A DNA stretch of 64,000 nt, taken from Pelagibaculum spongiae. GTDB lineage: Bacteria > Pseudomonadota > Gammaproteobacteria > Enterobacterales > Pelagibaculaceae. The stretch lies in contig NZ_QDDL01000009.1 of assembly GCF_003097315.1 (NCBI RefSeq), positions 1 to 64,000 on the forward strand. The letters run 5' to 3'. Of this stretch, positions 9,404-19,238 are shown one piece after another. Every line of letters begins with the position of its first letter. The stretch's first letter is position 1. Both the position numbers and the translations under genes were made by a program. The notes under the pieces are model-generated. The model worked only from the letters and a program-made list of their open reading frames with translations. It was not told where the DNA came from and searched no databases.

Positions 9404-11228
9404 TCAGCTGGTTTGCTAATTGCTTGTTGCTAACATCACCTGTGACCGGTATCACCTGCCCAGCCAATCCAAGCTCAATAGTGAATGTTTCATTTTTATA
9501 ATCAGAGGAAGAGCTCGAACCATTGCTATCCAGAATGAGTCGATAATCTGCAGGGATTTGATACTTGTTTTGCCGGTAAATATAGCCAAACACACGATAA
9601 ACCTGTTCAACAGTACCTTTGCTTACTATTGTTTCAATCACCCGAATATTGCTCCAGACAGCAGCAGCCACCAGAAATGAAAAAACAACTAACATTAGGC
9701 CACTAATTGCGACAAAAACCAGGTAGCCCGCAGATTCACCCAGCGTTAAAGCAACAATAGAAAAACCAAACACATCAGTTGATTTAGCTGCCAAGTTAAC
9801 GGATTGAGAAACCCTCTCGATAATTTCCAGTACTAACCCTACAGTTAGCATCAGCGATACTAGCCACCAATAAACACGCTTGAAAAATGAATTTTTTTTA
9901 TTAAACAGCTTTGTTTTTACACTGATATTACTTTGATCTTCTCTTTGAATAGTTAGCTGGTTTTCTAATAAATCACGATATAATTCCTGATCCAGAGCTT
10001 GTTGATCGGTATGGTTCTGATACGCCAGTCCGGAAAACCCGGATAAGTCATATTTTGAACCTTCAGATACGTTAAGCAAAGGTTTTGCTGGCTGAGGCTT
10101 TTGAAGCACATTCGGCAGTTGCCACTTTTTATCTACCGAAAACTGCTCTCCATTTTTGCCTATAACTTCTCCGCTAAACTTTAAAAACCAGCAAATGTCG
10201 CCATCAAGCCACTCTTTATTCTGTGAGCCGTGGTTCTGTGGGATTTCTAACTCAAAGCCCAGCCGACAATGGTTTACACAGGAAAACTGCCGATCAGATA
10301 ATTGTTCTATTACTACCGCTTCTTTAGCTGGGTGAGTAAAACGCCACTGCTGATCTTTGGCCACTTTTCCATATCCCACCAATTCAATTTTTGCCGTATC
10401 TGATATTGAAAATGGAATATCCAACTGGCCTGCAAACTGCTGCCTTTGATCGATACATCCCTGATCATTCAGAACACTGCGTATCTTCAATTGCCAGGGT
10501 TTATGTAGCTTTAACTGAAAATGTCTATCTACACTCCCAAGAAAATAGGAGAGAAAAACACCTATAAATATTCCAAAGCCTCCAAAGATCGGCAGCCCTT
10601 CAAACCAACTGCTTTTTGGCAACAATAACAATGGAAAAAACAGGCAAATAATAAACAGCATGGCAACAAAGCCAGCAGCTAGCTCGGAATGACTTCGCCC
10701 TGAAACAACCCAGAAACAATAATCAGGGCTTTTGCCCATTTGCCAACTGGAGTTATCCGGTTTAACTCTTTGCCCCGGAAACCATCCCAGTACGACACAG
10801 GCTCCAGAAAAGATAAACAACGAAGCAATAAGGCTCAAAACAAAATACTGGGTATTGTTTTGTGCACGGACCAGAAAAGCTTGCTTTGGATGATCTGGAT
10901 TCACCCAGGCAAGCAGTAAACCTTTCTCTGCCCGCTGGGTAATTTCACGATATTGTTGTCGATTAAACGTATCAAACTCTGATTCAACATCATGGGAAGA
11001 GAGCTGGTTAGAACGATAACTATTACCCTGCCATTGATACTGATATTCGATATCTGCGAATTGCGAATCAGATCCAACCCATAACAACTCAGCTCTAACC
11101 GGTACCCAATCAGCAGTAACAACATATCGATACAGGCCGGGAGCTGTAGCTGATAACATCATAATCAAACCAGTCAGAACGAATAACCAACCGAAACGAC
11201 TCTTTTCTGGTGCTTTTTCCAGTTGCAA
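9378..11228 (-). CDS. DUF3592-type multi-pass membrane protein
   Basis: 616 residues. A membrane segment at about 14-36 is followed by an extracytoplasmic ~80-residue domain with the DUF3592 features IEYQYQWQGNSY and AWVNPDHPKQAFL. Further membrane segments lie near 127-148, 183-205 and 210-232, with a large soluble region at about 240-450, then membrane segments near 450-545 and a soluble tail. The start is TTG with AAAGG nine bases upstream. It is 22 bases behind a shorter paralogue (next gene upstream), so the two form an operon. No function is known to me for the family. Confidence 0.65.
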   Translation of the reverse strand: MQLEKAPEKSRFGWLFVLTGLIMMLSATAPGLYRYVVTADWVPVRAELLWVGSDSQFADIEYQYQWQGNSYRSNQLSSHDVESEFDTFNRQQYREITQRAEKGLLLAWVNPDHPKQAFLVRAQNNTQYFVLSLIASLFIFSGACVVLGWFPGQRVKPDNSSWQMGKSPDYCFWVVSGRSHSELAAGFVAMLFIICLFFPLLLLPKSSWFEGLPIFGGFGIFIGVFLSYFLGSVDRHFQLKLHKPWQLKIRSVLNDQGCIDQRQQFAGQLDIPFSISDTAKIELVGYGKVAKDQQWRFTHPAKEAVVIEQLSDRQFSCVNHCRLGFELEIPQNHGSQNKEWLDGDICWFLKFSGEVIGKNGEQFSVDKKWQLPNVLQKPQPAKPLLNVSEGSKYDLSGFSGLAYQNHTDQQALDQELYRDLLENQLTIQREDQSNISVKTKLFNKKNSFFKRVYWWLVSLMLTVGLVLEIIERVSQSVNLAAKSTDVFGFSIVALTLGESAGYLVFVAISGLMLVVFSFLVAAAVWSNIRVIETIVSKGTVEQVYRVFGYIYRQNKYQIPADYRLILDSNGSSSSSDYKNETFTIELGLAGQVIPVTGDVSNKQLANQLIEDIRHVI

Positions 11229-11250
11229 AACTCAGCCTTTTATTAATTGA

Positions 11251-12381
11251 TTATGCAGCTTTTTCAGTTGAACTTTGAACTTCTGACAATTTTTTAATCA
11301 GCAAATACTTCAAAGCTTTTGCAGGCTCTTGCCCCTGAATACCTTCGGCAATCGTTTTTAGTTTTCCTTGATGCTCAATCGCCAGAGCCATCATTTGGGT
11401 GTGCTTACCATTTGCGGTAATTCGAGCACCTTCTTTTAACACTAGCTGTTGCAGACTAGTAAACGGATAATCTGTTTGTGATAATCGAATGCCTGCCCAG
11501 CGACGAGTGACTTGCACCCGACCATTAGTAATAATGGCTTCTAGCTGTTTTCCTGCCAGCCACAATCCAATTAAAACAGACAAAGCACCGACAATAGAGA
11601 AAATAATTCCTAAACCATCGGTTTCATTTTGAAAGTAAATGCCAATACTAAAGAAAATACTACCGGTTAAAATAAATGGTATTTTAGCACCCAACATTCT
11701 CATCGCACGGCTGTACAGTTTAACCCCTTGTGGGTTGTCTAATGTACCGAGATTTTCTAATGAAATTTGCTGCAACGCGTCTTGCTCAGATTCGGCTTGA
11801 TGCTGACTAGTAATTACCGGCTGTTCAATTAAATCGACTACTTTCTTCTGATGAATTTTTGTTCGTTCTTCTGCTTTTAGTTCTGGTTCGGTTTTTTGCT
11901 TTCGTCGAAATAGCAATGGCAGCAATGCCATCAACAAGGGCATAGCTAAAAAAGCCAGGGTGAAAAGAGAAGAAGCTAGAGCATCAACATGTAAGATGTT
12001 GCGATCAAGTACCACTTGCTTTGGCTGCTCAGGATTAAGCCAACCCTGAACTTTTCCAGAGTTTCTTTGGCTCCGCAGGCTGGTATAAATCTCTAATGCT
12101 TGGTCAGAATCGAGCCAGTTTTTATCTACAGCACGAATTTTCTGACTGGTATAGCGTTGGCCGTTATAGCGGTACTGATATTCAGCTGTGATTCCTGTTT
12201 TAGCCTTCTCATCGATCGCCAAACTAGTAAGCTCAACTGAAACCGGTTTCCAGAACAAGGTTTTTGCATAACCCAGATACTGTTCTGTCCAGCCCATAGA
12301 ATTGGCTGCATATCCCACAAACACCAATGCAATAATGAATTGAAACAATGAAAATCGAGACGTTCTTTTTTTATTGGTCAT
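11251..12381 (-). CDS. DUF3592-type membrane protein, shorter paralogue
   Basis: 376 residues. The N-terminal membrane segment (about 12-30) and the domain with YQYRYNGQRYTS and GWLNPEQPKQVVLD match the same parts of the downstream 616-residue protein, which marks them as paralogues. Membrane segments follow near 135-160, and two near 230-275, with a cytoplasmic tail that reads like a small PH-like fold (GRVQVTRRWAGI). It is the first gene of the pair. The genes sit directly before a toxin-fragment/immunity pair, but nothing in the proteins shows a toxin role. Confidence 0.65.
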   Translation of the reverse strand: MTNKKRTSRFSLFQFIIALVFVGYAANSMGWTEQYLGYAKTLFWKPVSVELTSLAIDEKAKTGITAEYQYRYNGQRYTSQKIRAVDKNWLDSDQALEIYTSLRSQRNSGKVQGWLNPEQPKQVVLDRNILHVDALASSLFTLAFLAMPLLMALLPLLFRRKQKTEPELKAEERTKIHQKKVVDLIEQPVITSQHQAESEQDALQQISLENLGTLDNPQGVKLYSRAMRMLGAKIPFILTGSIFFSIGIYFQNETDGLGIIFSIVGALSVLIGLWLAGKQLEAIITNGRVQVTRRWAGIRLSQTDYPFTSLQQLVLKEGARITANGKHTQMMALAIEHQGKLKTIAEGIQGQEPAKALKYLLIKKLSEVQSSTEKAA

Positions 12382-12610
12382 AGTTAACTAGCTATTGATT
12401 CTTTTGTTATCGATTATACAGATGCTGCGGTATTTCTAAACTGTGATATCTGTTATCAAAAAAATCATCTAGTGACGGCATAGAAATCAATAATATCGAC
12501 TTGCTCGATTGCTGCGCTTTTGTTGCATATCGTTTGCCTAGTCGCGCTTTATCATTAGCTAGCAACCCAGAAACATTTAGCAGCAAAATAATTGATCAGG
12601 AAGTAGCGCG

Positions 12611-13054
12611 ATGACCGCCAATACCTCAGATAACTATGTAGATAATTATCAATCAGTTGATGCCAAAACCATGCGCACCAATTGCGCGTTGCCCCCCGAT
12701 GAAGTAATCAAAATCTGTTATTTAGATACTTTTAGCTCCAAACTCTCGCGCATCAGTGCCTGGGTAACTATCGGCAGCGTTATTGTAATTGCAGCAGGTG
12801 TGATGATTACTTTGATGACTGTAATGATTCCTTTAGAGCAGCAAGGAACACCTCCATTTTTAAGAGCCGAAGTTGCGCTCTTTACAGCTGACCTAGAAAA
12901 TTCTGCGGCGGTTCTGGAGCTGACCAAAGAGCAATTAGTCACCTTGCTAACCAGCCAAGGAGTAGCCGTAGCTGACAGTGACACCAGCTTGCAACAAATT
13001 GCAGAGAAAAATCAGATGGACCGAAAAAATGTGATGGGGCTTTTGTTACAGTAA
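12611..13054 (+). CDS. Small membrane protein of unknown function
   Basis: 147 residues: a polar N-terminus, one hydrophobic segment at about residues 50-72, and a soluble C-terminal part that looks helical and ends with a possible helix-turn segment (LLTSQGV, QQIAEKN). AGGAAGTAG precedes the ATG. It is 28 bases ahead of another small membrane protein and probably co-transcribed with it. I do not recognise the family. Confidence 0.6.
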   Translation: MTANTSDNYVDNYQSVDAKTMRTNCALPPDEVIKICYLDTFSSKLSRISAWVTIGSVIVIAAGVMITLMTVMIPLEQQGTPPFLRAEVALFTADLENSAAVLELTKEQLVTLLTSQGVAVADSDTSLQQIAEKNQMDRKNVMGLLLQ

Positions 13055-13082
13055 TCCGAAATCATTCAAGCAAAAGGACTCA

Positions 13083-13364
13083 ATGAGTATTCTAATTATT
13101 CTATTGGTCAATCTACTGATTGGTGGCGCTGCACTTTGGCTTGCATCAAAGGTGCTATCTGTTCAATTGAGCTTTAAAGAAACGCTGATTACAGTCGCGA
13201 TAACGGCGCTAGTGGCTGTAATTCCATTGATTGGCTGGATCGCTTCTTTGATTGTGTTGTTCTATTTATTGCAAAAATATAGCGGCAATGATGTATGGCC
13301 AGACTTAATTTTATTAGTCATTATCAGCCGAATTATTACCTTTGCCGCATATTCTGTTCTTTGA
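13083..13364 (+). CDS. Small multi-pass membrane protein
   Basis: 93 residues with three or more hydrophobic stretches (about 2-24, 30-58 and 70-90) and few charged residues. AAAGGA lies six bases before the ATG. It follows the 147-residue membrane protein closely, so the two may act together in the inner membrane. No family recognised. Confidence 0.6.
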   Translation: MSILIILLVNLLIGGAALWLASKVLSVQLSFKETLITVAITALVAVIPLIGWIASLIVLFYLLQKYSGNDVWPDLILLVIISRIITFAAYSVL

Positions 13365-13422
13365 TTATTCCACAACCTTAACCTCTACAAACTTCGGTAA
13401 ATTTTGATTATTAAAAATATTT

Positions 13423-14193
13423 CTAAGGCAATAAATCTCGCAGCTGCTGCAAACAGTTAATTTCAACAGCTGGCCGATGTTGTGGGCCAAGTTGTTGCTC
13501 CTGGGCAGCCTGCCCATAATTAACTGACTTGCCATTAAACCAGATTGAAACAAAGCCAGCTTGGTTAGCGCCCATCACATCAGTTTCCAAGCTATCACCA
13601 ACATGGGCAATCTGTGCTGGCTGCAACTTCAATTGCTCCGCTGCCATGTGAAAGATCTTTTTAGCTGGTTTTAAGACACCGGCATCTTTCGGGCTGATCG
13701 AGAAATCAAAGTATTTATCCAGCCCCAAGCGATTAATATCGCTATTACCATTAGTAATCGCACATAGTTGGTAGTGTTTTTTCAACTCTTCTAGCAAGCT
13801 AAATACTTCAGGAGCAATAAATATTCGGTTTCTTTCCTGAATAAAAAAGTCATAGCCCAATTTTGCAATCACAGGATCTTCACCTGTGACCTCACAGGCT
13901 AAAGTTAACCCTTTGATTCTTAGTGCACTCAAATCATGAGCTAGCTCAGGGTATTTTTCTGACAGCAATTGCCGTTGTTGAATCATCTCCCACATCGAGA
14001 ATTTTTTAGCAATTCTCGGTGCATTAATATTTAACCAACCCCATAGCGCTCGCTCTGCACCCATAATGACAGGTATGTTATCCCATAAGGTGTCATCAAG
14101 GTCGAAACTGATAGCCTTCACAAATTCTGCAGATAACAGCTTGTTATTTTCTATGTAGTTCGGGGTATTGCTCTGGGACATTTTTTTCTCCAC
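13423..14193 (-). CDS. yigB: HAD-IA phosphatase, YigB-like
   Basis: 256 residues of the haloacid dehalogenase superfamily. FDLDDTLWDN holds the nucleophile/acid pair, ITNGN is motif II, a Lys lies in AGVLKPAKKIF (motif III) and HVGDSLETD is motif IV. The E. coli homologue YigB dephosphorylates 5-amino-6-ribitylaminouracil 5'-phosphate in flavin synthesis and FMN. In E. coli yigB follows xerC directly; here two plus-strand genes separate them. The first ~20 residues before the domain are polar and may be extra. Confidence 0.8.
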   Translation of the reverse strand: MEKKMSQSNTPNYIENNKLLSAEFVKAISFDLDDTLWDNIPVIMGAERALWGWLNINAPRIAKKFSMWEMIQQRQLLSEKYPELAHDLSALRIKGLTLACEVTGEDPVIAKLGYDFFIQERNRIFIAPEVFSLLEELKKHYQLCAITNGNSDINRLGLDKYFDFSISPKDAGVLKPAKKIFHMAAEQLKLQPAQIAHVGDSLETDVMGANQAGFVSIWFNGKSVNYGQAAQEQQLGPQHRPAVEINCLQQLRDLLP

Positions 14194-14356
14194 AGCGGCA
14201 GGTATAACTCTTAGGTTATGGACTTTATTAAGTCATACACAATCATAAATCTCTAAAAATTAATTAATATGGCAGATGAATTAAAAATACATGTTTAATT
14301 CTTTAACTCATAACGCTTGCCATTAACAACTACCTCAGTGAGGCAAATGCACTAAC

Positions 14357-16213
14357 ATGTCGATCAAAAGTAAACTGATTAGTATCTCGGCGGGCATGGC
14401 GCTTACCATTTTGACTCTAATGGCGCTCAACCAGTACACCTTAAGCCAGACCCGTCAGCTAGATTATACCCGCCTGACACTAGCTCAACTTGAGCAAGGT
14501 CTGCTGCAACTTCGTCGTAACGAAAAGGATTTCTTACTTCGCCAGCAAGACAAATACCTGAAACAACACAAGGATAACCTCAATCAGCAGTTTCAGATAG
14601 AGCAACAACTTGCATCTTTACTAACTGAACAAGGTATCAACCAGCAGGCTCTGGGCACCTATCACAGTGCAATTGAAACCTATCAAAAGCGTTTCGAGCA
14701 ACTCGCTAACACTATGATCCAACAAGGGCTGGATGAGAAACAAGGCCTAAGAGGAAAGTTACGATCAGCGGCAAAATCCTTGGAGCAACAGCTATATGTT
14801 TTACAGCGGGATGACTTGAGTAAATCGTTGCTCAGCTTACGCCGTCAGGAAAAGGATTTTCTACTGCGTAAGAACCTGAAGTACCGTGATCAGTTCATTC
14901 AACAAGCCGATGCTTTGCTTTTACAATTATCCCATGAAGGCCAGCCTGTTGCTGCTTTACAACCGACGTTGACACTATATAAGACAGGATTAATAAGACT
15001 AATCGATTCACATATTGAGCTGGGTTTAACTCATAAAAATGGTGCGCGTGGCGAGCTAAGAAAAGCCGCTTCAGACGCCGCAGCTAAAATGGAACAACTT
15101 GATCAGCAGTTAAATATATTTATTAATCAGCAATTAGACAGTGCAGTTAAAAAGAATCTGTCTGTAGCATTTTTATTAGCCATCATTCTATTCGCATGCA
15201 CACTTAGTATTGCTCTAGGAATTTCTAATCGACTGAATTTATTACAAAGTCGAATGCAAGAAATTGCACAGGGCGGTGGCGATCTAAACAGCCAGCTTAA
15301 AATTCGTGGCAAAGATGAAATTGCCTGCGTTGCCAATTCATTTAATGCTTTTGTAAATAATCTAAAATCTCTTTGCATGAAAGTATCTAATGCCACCGGT
15401 GAATTACAAGATGCCAGTAATCGCGGTGCCGCTGTCGCCGAACAAACCCGAAGGGAATGCACCAAGCAACAGCAAGAAGTACAACAAGTCGCAGCCGCTA
15501 TTAATGAAATGACCGCAACGGTAGAAGAAGTCGCGCAAAACACGGCTAATGCATCCAATATATCGGCGCTTGCTGTTTCCACTACTTGTGAAGGTTTGCA
15601 GCAAGCGCAATCATCTGCCAGTAGCATTTCTCATATTGCCAGCGAAACTCAAAATGCAGCAACTACTGCTCGTGAATTACAACAAGATGCCGAGAATATC
15701 GGCCAGGTATTAGACGTGATTCGTGGCATTGCTGACCAAACTAACTTGCTGGCTTTAAACGCAGCAATAGAAGCTGCCCGTGCCGGTGAGTCTGGTCGAG
15801 GTTTTGCCGTAGTGGCCGATGAAGTTCGCAGCCTTGCCAGCAAAACTCAAGAATCAACTTCAGAAATTCAACAAATCATTGCTCGGGTTCGCCATGGTGT
15901 TGATAGCACAGTTAAAGCAATTAATAGCGGCCTAACAGCAGCCGAAGCAGGTTCACAAAATATTGGCAAAACCACCGAAGCCTTAAAAAATATTGAAGAT
16001 GCTGTTGGCCAGATGGAACAAATGAACCAACAAATTGCCGCTTCTGCTGAAGAACAGCGCTGCGTATCTGAAGAGATTGACCGCAATATCAGTAATATTG
16101 CACAACTGGCAACAGACACTGCAACCGGCGCTGAAGAAACCGCTTCAGTGGGCACCCAACTTGCTGGACTGGCAAGTGACTTAAAAGGATTGGTTGCCGG
16201 CTATAGGACCTAA
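14357..16213 (+). CDS. Methyl-accepting chemotaxis protein with HBM-type sensor
   Basis: 618 residues. Membrane segment 1 at about 9-28, periplasmic domain to about 262, membrane segment 2 at about 264-286, HAMP to about 340, then the coiled-coil signalling domain whose hairpin tip reads [19 protein letters not shown]. The periplasmic part contains two matching helices, [11 protein letters not shown] (near 52) and [11 protein letters not shown] (near 157), one per four-helix bundle, as in helical bimodular (HBM) sensors such as McpS, which bind organic acids. It has no C-terminal CheR pentapeptide. It lies with the next gene between xerC and yigB, which are adjacent in E. coli. Confidence 0.9.
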   Translation: MSIKSKLISISAGMALTILTLMALNQYTLSQTRQLDYTRLTLAQLEQGLLQLRRNEKDFLLRQQDKYLKQHKDNLNQQFQIEQQLASLLTEQGINQQALGTYHSAIETYQKRFEQLANTMIQQGLDEKQGLRGKLRSAAKSLEQQLYVLQRDDLSKSLLSLRRQEKDFLLRKNLKYRDQFIQQADALLLQLSHEGQPVAALQPTLTLYKTGLIRLIDSHIELGLTHKNGARGELRKAASDAAAKMEQLDQQLNIFINQQLDSAVKKNLSVAFLLAIILFACTLSIALGISNRLNLLQSRMQEIAQGGGDLNSQLKIRGKDEIACVANSFNAFVNNLKSLCMKVSNATGELQDASNRGAAVAEQTRRECTKQQQEVQQVAAAINEMTATVEEVAQNTANASNISALAVSTTCEGLQQAQSSASSISHIASETQNAATTARELQQDAENIGQVLDVIRGIADQTNLLALNAAIEAARAGESGRGFAVVADEVRSLASKTQESTSEIQQIIARVRHGVDSTVKAINSGLTAAEAGSQNIGKTTEALKNIEDAVGQMEQMNQQIAASAEEQRCVSEEIDRNISNIAQLATDTATGAEETASVGTQLAGLASDLKGLVAGYRT

Positions 16214-16228
16214 TTATTTAATGTAATT

Positions 16229-16263
16229 AGCCGCAATAGATTTAAAGCTGTTGCGGCTTTTTT
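16229..16263 (+). terminator. Rho-independent terminator of the chemoreceptor gene
   Basis: Stem AGCCGCAA / TTGCGGCT (8 perfect pairs) with a 14-base loop followed by T6. Confidence 0.75.
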
Positions 16264-16316
16264 ACATTCGATGCAATATATCGCAAAAGCAATATAATAA
16301 GACAGGCATCATAACA

Positions 16317-17507
16317 ATGCATTTAAAACCCGTCACGACTGCACTACTCTTCGCCCTTGGAATGGGCATATTAACTGGGTGTGGCTCTTCAGGCTCAGAC
16401 GACAAAGATACAACCTCTGGTAAAATTCTCTCTGATTGGAGCACTTACCAAGGCAATGCTGAACATAATGGTTATATCCCATTCACCTTTAATCCAGAAA
16501 ATTTCAAATTAAAATGGAGTGTTCAATTAGGTGAAACGGGCCAGCTCAAGCCGATCGCTACTGCAGATAAAACCGTATTTGCGGTTAACTCATTCCTATA
16601 TGCAATCGATATTGAAACAGGTGAAACTAAATGGAATGAAGATTTCTCTTCGCTCTATAGCATCAGTCCACCTGCAACAGGCAACGGAAAAGTTTACCTA
16701 GCGTCTAGTGGTCGTGAAGATACATTTTTATGGGCATTAGATCAGAAAACTAAGGCATTGGAATTTAAAAAAAGCTTCAATAGCCAATGGGATGATTATT
16801 ATGCGCCCACCGTTTTTGCCGATGATATCTACTACAACGGCGGCAATAGTGGAGGGGTTTACGCATCCGATAACCAAGATGGACTTCAACTATGGTTTGC
16901 CCAGCTACATCAATATGATCAGTGGACACCTGCAATTAATGAGCAATACGTCATCAGCTATCTCGGCTCAAATACTGGTAGCTATCCTGGTTTGTTAACT
17001 GCAACTAACAGAATTGGTGGCTCAACTGAGTTTGTTATAGAAGACCCTGATTTTGACTGGTCAGATTGGAGTATGAATCTTGCTCCGGTTCTTTTTAAAA
17101 ATCAGGTATTCGCAATAAATAATGGTCGGCTACTCAGTTTTGATCTGCAAAACCGGAATATCACATGGCAAAAAGACAATCAGTATTCTGGCCAGCCGGT
17201 GGTTGCCAACAATACCATTTATACCATCAGCAATGGTTCCGTTGAGGCTCTAAATGTTTTAGATGGTAGTCGGCAATGGAGCTGGATTGCTGGTACTAGC
17301 AGTGAAGATCACATATCAGGCACTATGATCATTAGTAATAATTTATTATTCTGCTCTACAGAAAATGCAACATATGCCTTGGATATCAGTACACAAGAAG
17401 TAGTTTGGCAAACAACGGAAGTTGGACAGCTAGCCATTGGCGGGTATGGTAATTTATATATTGCTAATCCAGACGGTAAATTGACTTCTTATAGCCTGAC
17501 GCAGTAA
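16317..17507 (+). CDS. PQQ-like beta-propeller lipoprotein
   Basis: 396 residues from the ATG at 16317; the frame is open further upstream but that part overlaps the terminator of the previous gene. The signal peptide ends in LTGC (Cys near residue 20). The mature part has repeated blades with patterns such as LYAIDIETGETKWNE, LWALDQKT, VEALNVLDGSRQW and ATYALDISTQEVVW, which are PQQ-type beta-propeller repeats as in BamB. It is likely anchored in a membrane facing the periplasm. It is not BamB itself: it stands alone, not next to der/hisS. Ligand or partner is unknown. Confidence 0.75.
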   Translation: MHLKPVTTALLFALGMGILTGCGSSGSDDKDTTSGKILSDWSTYQGNAEHNGYIPFTFNPENFKLKWSVQLGETGQLKPIATADKTVFAVNSFLYAIDIETGETKWNEDFSSLYSISPPATGNGKVYLASSGREDTFLWALDQKTKALEFKKSFNSQWDDYYAPTVFADDIYYNGGNSGGVYASDNQDGLQLWFAQLHQYDQWTPAINEQYVISYLGSNTGSYPGLLTATNRIGGSTEFVIEDPDFDWSDWSMNLAPVLFKNQVFAINNGRLLSFDLQNRNITWQKDNQYSGQPVVANNTIYTISNGSVEALNVLDGSRQWSWIAGTSSEDHISGTMIISNNLLFCSTENATYALDISTQEVVWQTTEVGQLAIGGYGNLYIANPDGKLTSYSLTQ

Positions 17508-17518
17508 AACGAAACATC

Positions 17519-17560
17519 TAAAAAAGCCGCTAAATAATTTTTATAATTAATGGCTTTATT
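17519..17560. terminator. Possible bidirectional terminator between convergent genes
   Basis: AAAGCC (17522-17527) and GGCTTT flank an AT-rich 20-odd-base loop between the convergent PQQ-lipoprotein and xerC genes; the minus strand ends in a T run. The stem is short, so support is weak. Confidence 0.35.
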
Positions 17561-18485
17561 ATTTTTTACGGCTCTTCGCTCTAGGATGCGCCTGGTCATA
17601 AATTTTGGCTAGGTGCTGGAAATCTAAATGAGTATAAATCTGGGTGGTTGAGATATTTTCATGGCCTAGCAATTCTTGAACCGCGCGTAAATCGCTCGAT
17701 GACTCAAGTAGATGGCTGGCAAAAGAATGACGTAATTTGTGCGGGTGTAATCGTTGATTTAAACCTGCCTGGCGCCCTCGAACATCTAACCTTTGCTGAA
17801 TCGCTCGCTGGGTGATTCGCCTTCCACGCTGGCTTAAAAACAAGGCTGGCAACTGGCTGCCTGGCCACTGTTGTCTATCGTCAATCCACGCCTTTAGCGC
17901 TTGAGCGGCTTTTTTTCCAAAAGGAACTAGGCGGCTTTTTTGCCCTTTACCTAGTACTTTGATTAATTGTTGCTGCCAATCGATATCAATTAAATCCAGC
18001 TGCTGTAATTCAGATAACCGCATACCGCTAGCATAAAACAATTCCATAAATGCCAAGTCACGAATTGAAAGTGCATCTTCTGAAATATGATCAAGCAGCT
18101 GTTGGGTGGAATCAACATCAAGAGTAACCGGTAATTTCTTTTCTGCTTTCGGCGGTTTTAATCCATTAGCGGGATTGTCAGATAATTGTTCTTTTAATAC
18201 TAACCAAGCAAAAAAGCTGCGCCATGCTGAAATTGGTTGACGAATACTTTTGGCAGAAATCCCCGCGGCGCGTTGTCGATTAATTAATCCTTTTAAATGT
18301 TTTTGATCGATTTTTTGTAATCGGTGTAGATTAATTTCATCGAGGTATAACGAAAGGGTTTCAAGGTGTCGCTGATAAGCTGAAAGCGTGTGGCCAGAGA
18401 GACGTCGCTCACTGGCCAGATGTTGTAAAAAACCTTCAATCGCTTTCTTAATTGATAATACAGACTGCGAGTCGGAATTAGGCAT
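17559..18485 (-). CDS. xerC: Tyrosine recombinase XerC
   Basis: 308 residues from ATG 18485, whose ATGCCTAA overlaps the stop of the DUF484 gene; an ATG at 18518 would add 11 residues not needed by the family. Core-binding domain at about 8-100, catalytic domain after 120. Catalytic residues are in place: Arg156 (ASGMRLSEL), Lys180 (GKGQKSR), His249-x-x-Arg252 (HPHKLRH), His275 (LLGHENIS) and nucleophile Tyr284. XerC with XerD resolves chromosome dimers at dif. The dapF-DUF484-xerC order is the conserved gammaproteobacterial operon. Confidence 0.95.
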   Translation of the reverse strand: MPNSDSQSVLSIKKAIEGFLQHLASERRLSGHTLSAYQRHLETLSLYLDEINLHRLQKIDQKHLKGLINRQRAAGISAKSIRQPISAWRSFFAWLVLKEQLSDNPANGLKPPKAEKKLPVTLDVDSTQQLLDHISEDALSIRDLAFMELFYASGMRLSELQQLDLIDIDWQQQLIKVLGKGQKSRLVPFGKKAAQALKAWIDDRQQWPGSQLPALFLSQRGRRITQRAIQQRLDVRGRQAGLNQRLHPHKLRHSFASHLLESSSDLRAVQELLGHENISTTQIYTHLDFQHLAKIYDQAHPRAKSRKK

Positions 18486-19170
18486 CGGCAGCAGACATGA
18501 CCAAAGGCTTAACTTCAAGATGCTGCAAACATCGGGTCAGTATTTTGCCCATATGCACCAGAAATAGAGTACCCAAATCACCACGGAAATGTTCTGGATC
18601 GTGGCTTCCAATGCCTAAAACACCTAAGCCACCTTCTAGTGGAATTAATGCTGCAGACTGAACTTCTTCAGCTTGATCATCAAACACAGAGGTCATTTCA
18701 ATTTTTGATAACCGGCCACACAGCGGCTTTTGCTGACCCAATAAACGATTGAGTGCCCGGTGTGCTTTTTCTGGATGGTTAAAAGCATAACTACCGGCTT
18801 GGTCGTGGTCAGAAAATAATTTCAAAGAAATCACCTGGCATTTGAAATCATTTTTTAAAGCGCATTCAAGCTGAGCAGCTATTTGGTCGAGCGTTCGGGC
18901 ATCCAGTAATTTAAGCGTAAATTGCTGGGCTGATTCATAGAGGCGGTTATTCTCGTGGGCAACTGTTATCAGATCCTGGGTTTGTTTTTCGCGCTCAACC
19001 AGTTTTTTTTGCAGAATTTGCACTTGTCTTTCAATCAGCGAAATTGCATTTCCACCGGTATCATGACCTAGCTGCAAACTACACAAAAGCTCCTGTTGCG
19101 ACTCAAAAAAATCCGGGTGCTTCCTGAGATAGTCGATTACTTTTTGTGTTTCAGCAGTCGGTTTACTCAT
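18478..19170 (-). CDS. DUF484 family protein (GAF-like)
   Basis: 230 residues. It starts with the family hallmark YLRKHPDFFESQQELL (about 14-29), followed by a coiled stretch with VERQVQIL-like repeats and a GAF-like domain (about 85-225). The family is nearly always between dapF and xerC in gammaproteobacteria, as here; its role is not established. It overlaps xerC by 8 bases, which implies translational coupling. Confidence 0.85.
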   Translation of the reverse strand: MSKPTAETQKVIDYLRKHPDFFESQQELLCSLQLGHDTGGNAISLIERQVQILQKKLVEREKQTQDLITVAHENNRLYESAQQFTLKLLDARTLDQIAAQLECALKNDFKCQVISLKLFSDHDQAGSYAFNHPEKAHRALNRLLGQQKPLCGRLSKIEMTSVFDDQAEEVQSAALIPLEGGLGVLGIGSHDPEHFRGDLGTLFLVHMGKILTRCLQHLEVKPLVMSAADA

Positions 19171-19238
19171 TATATTTTTGCACTCACATTATTTAAAGTT
19201 CAGAAAATATTGCCGCTTTTAACCGGCAATATTTTATT

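Noticed and set aside
15127-15627. Cys/Ala-rich antisense frame inside the chemoreceptor gene
   Set aside because: Opposite a well-supported signalling domain; its composition mirrors coiled-coil codons.
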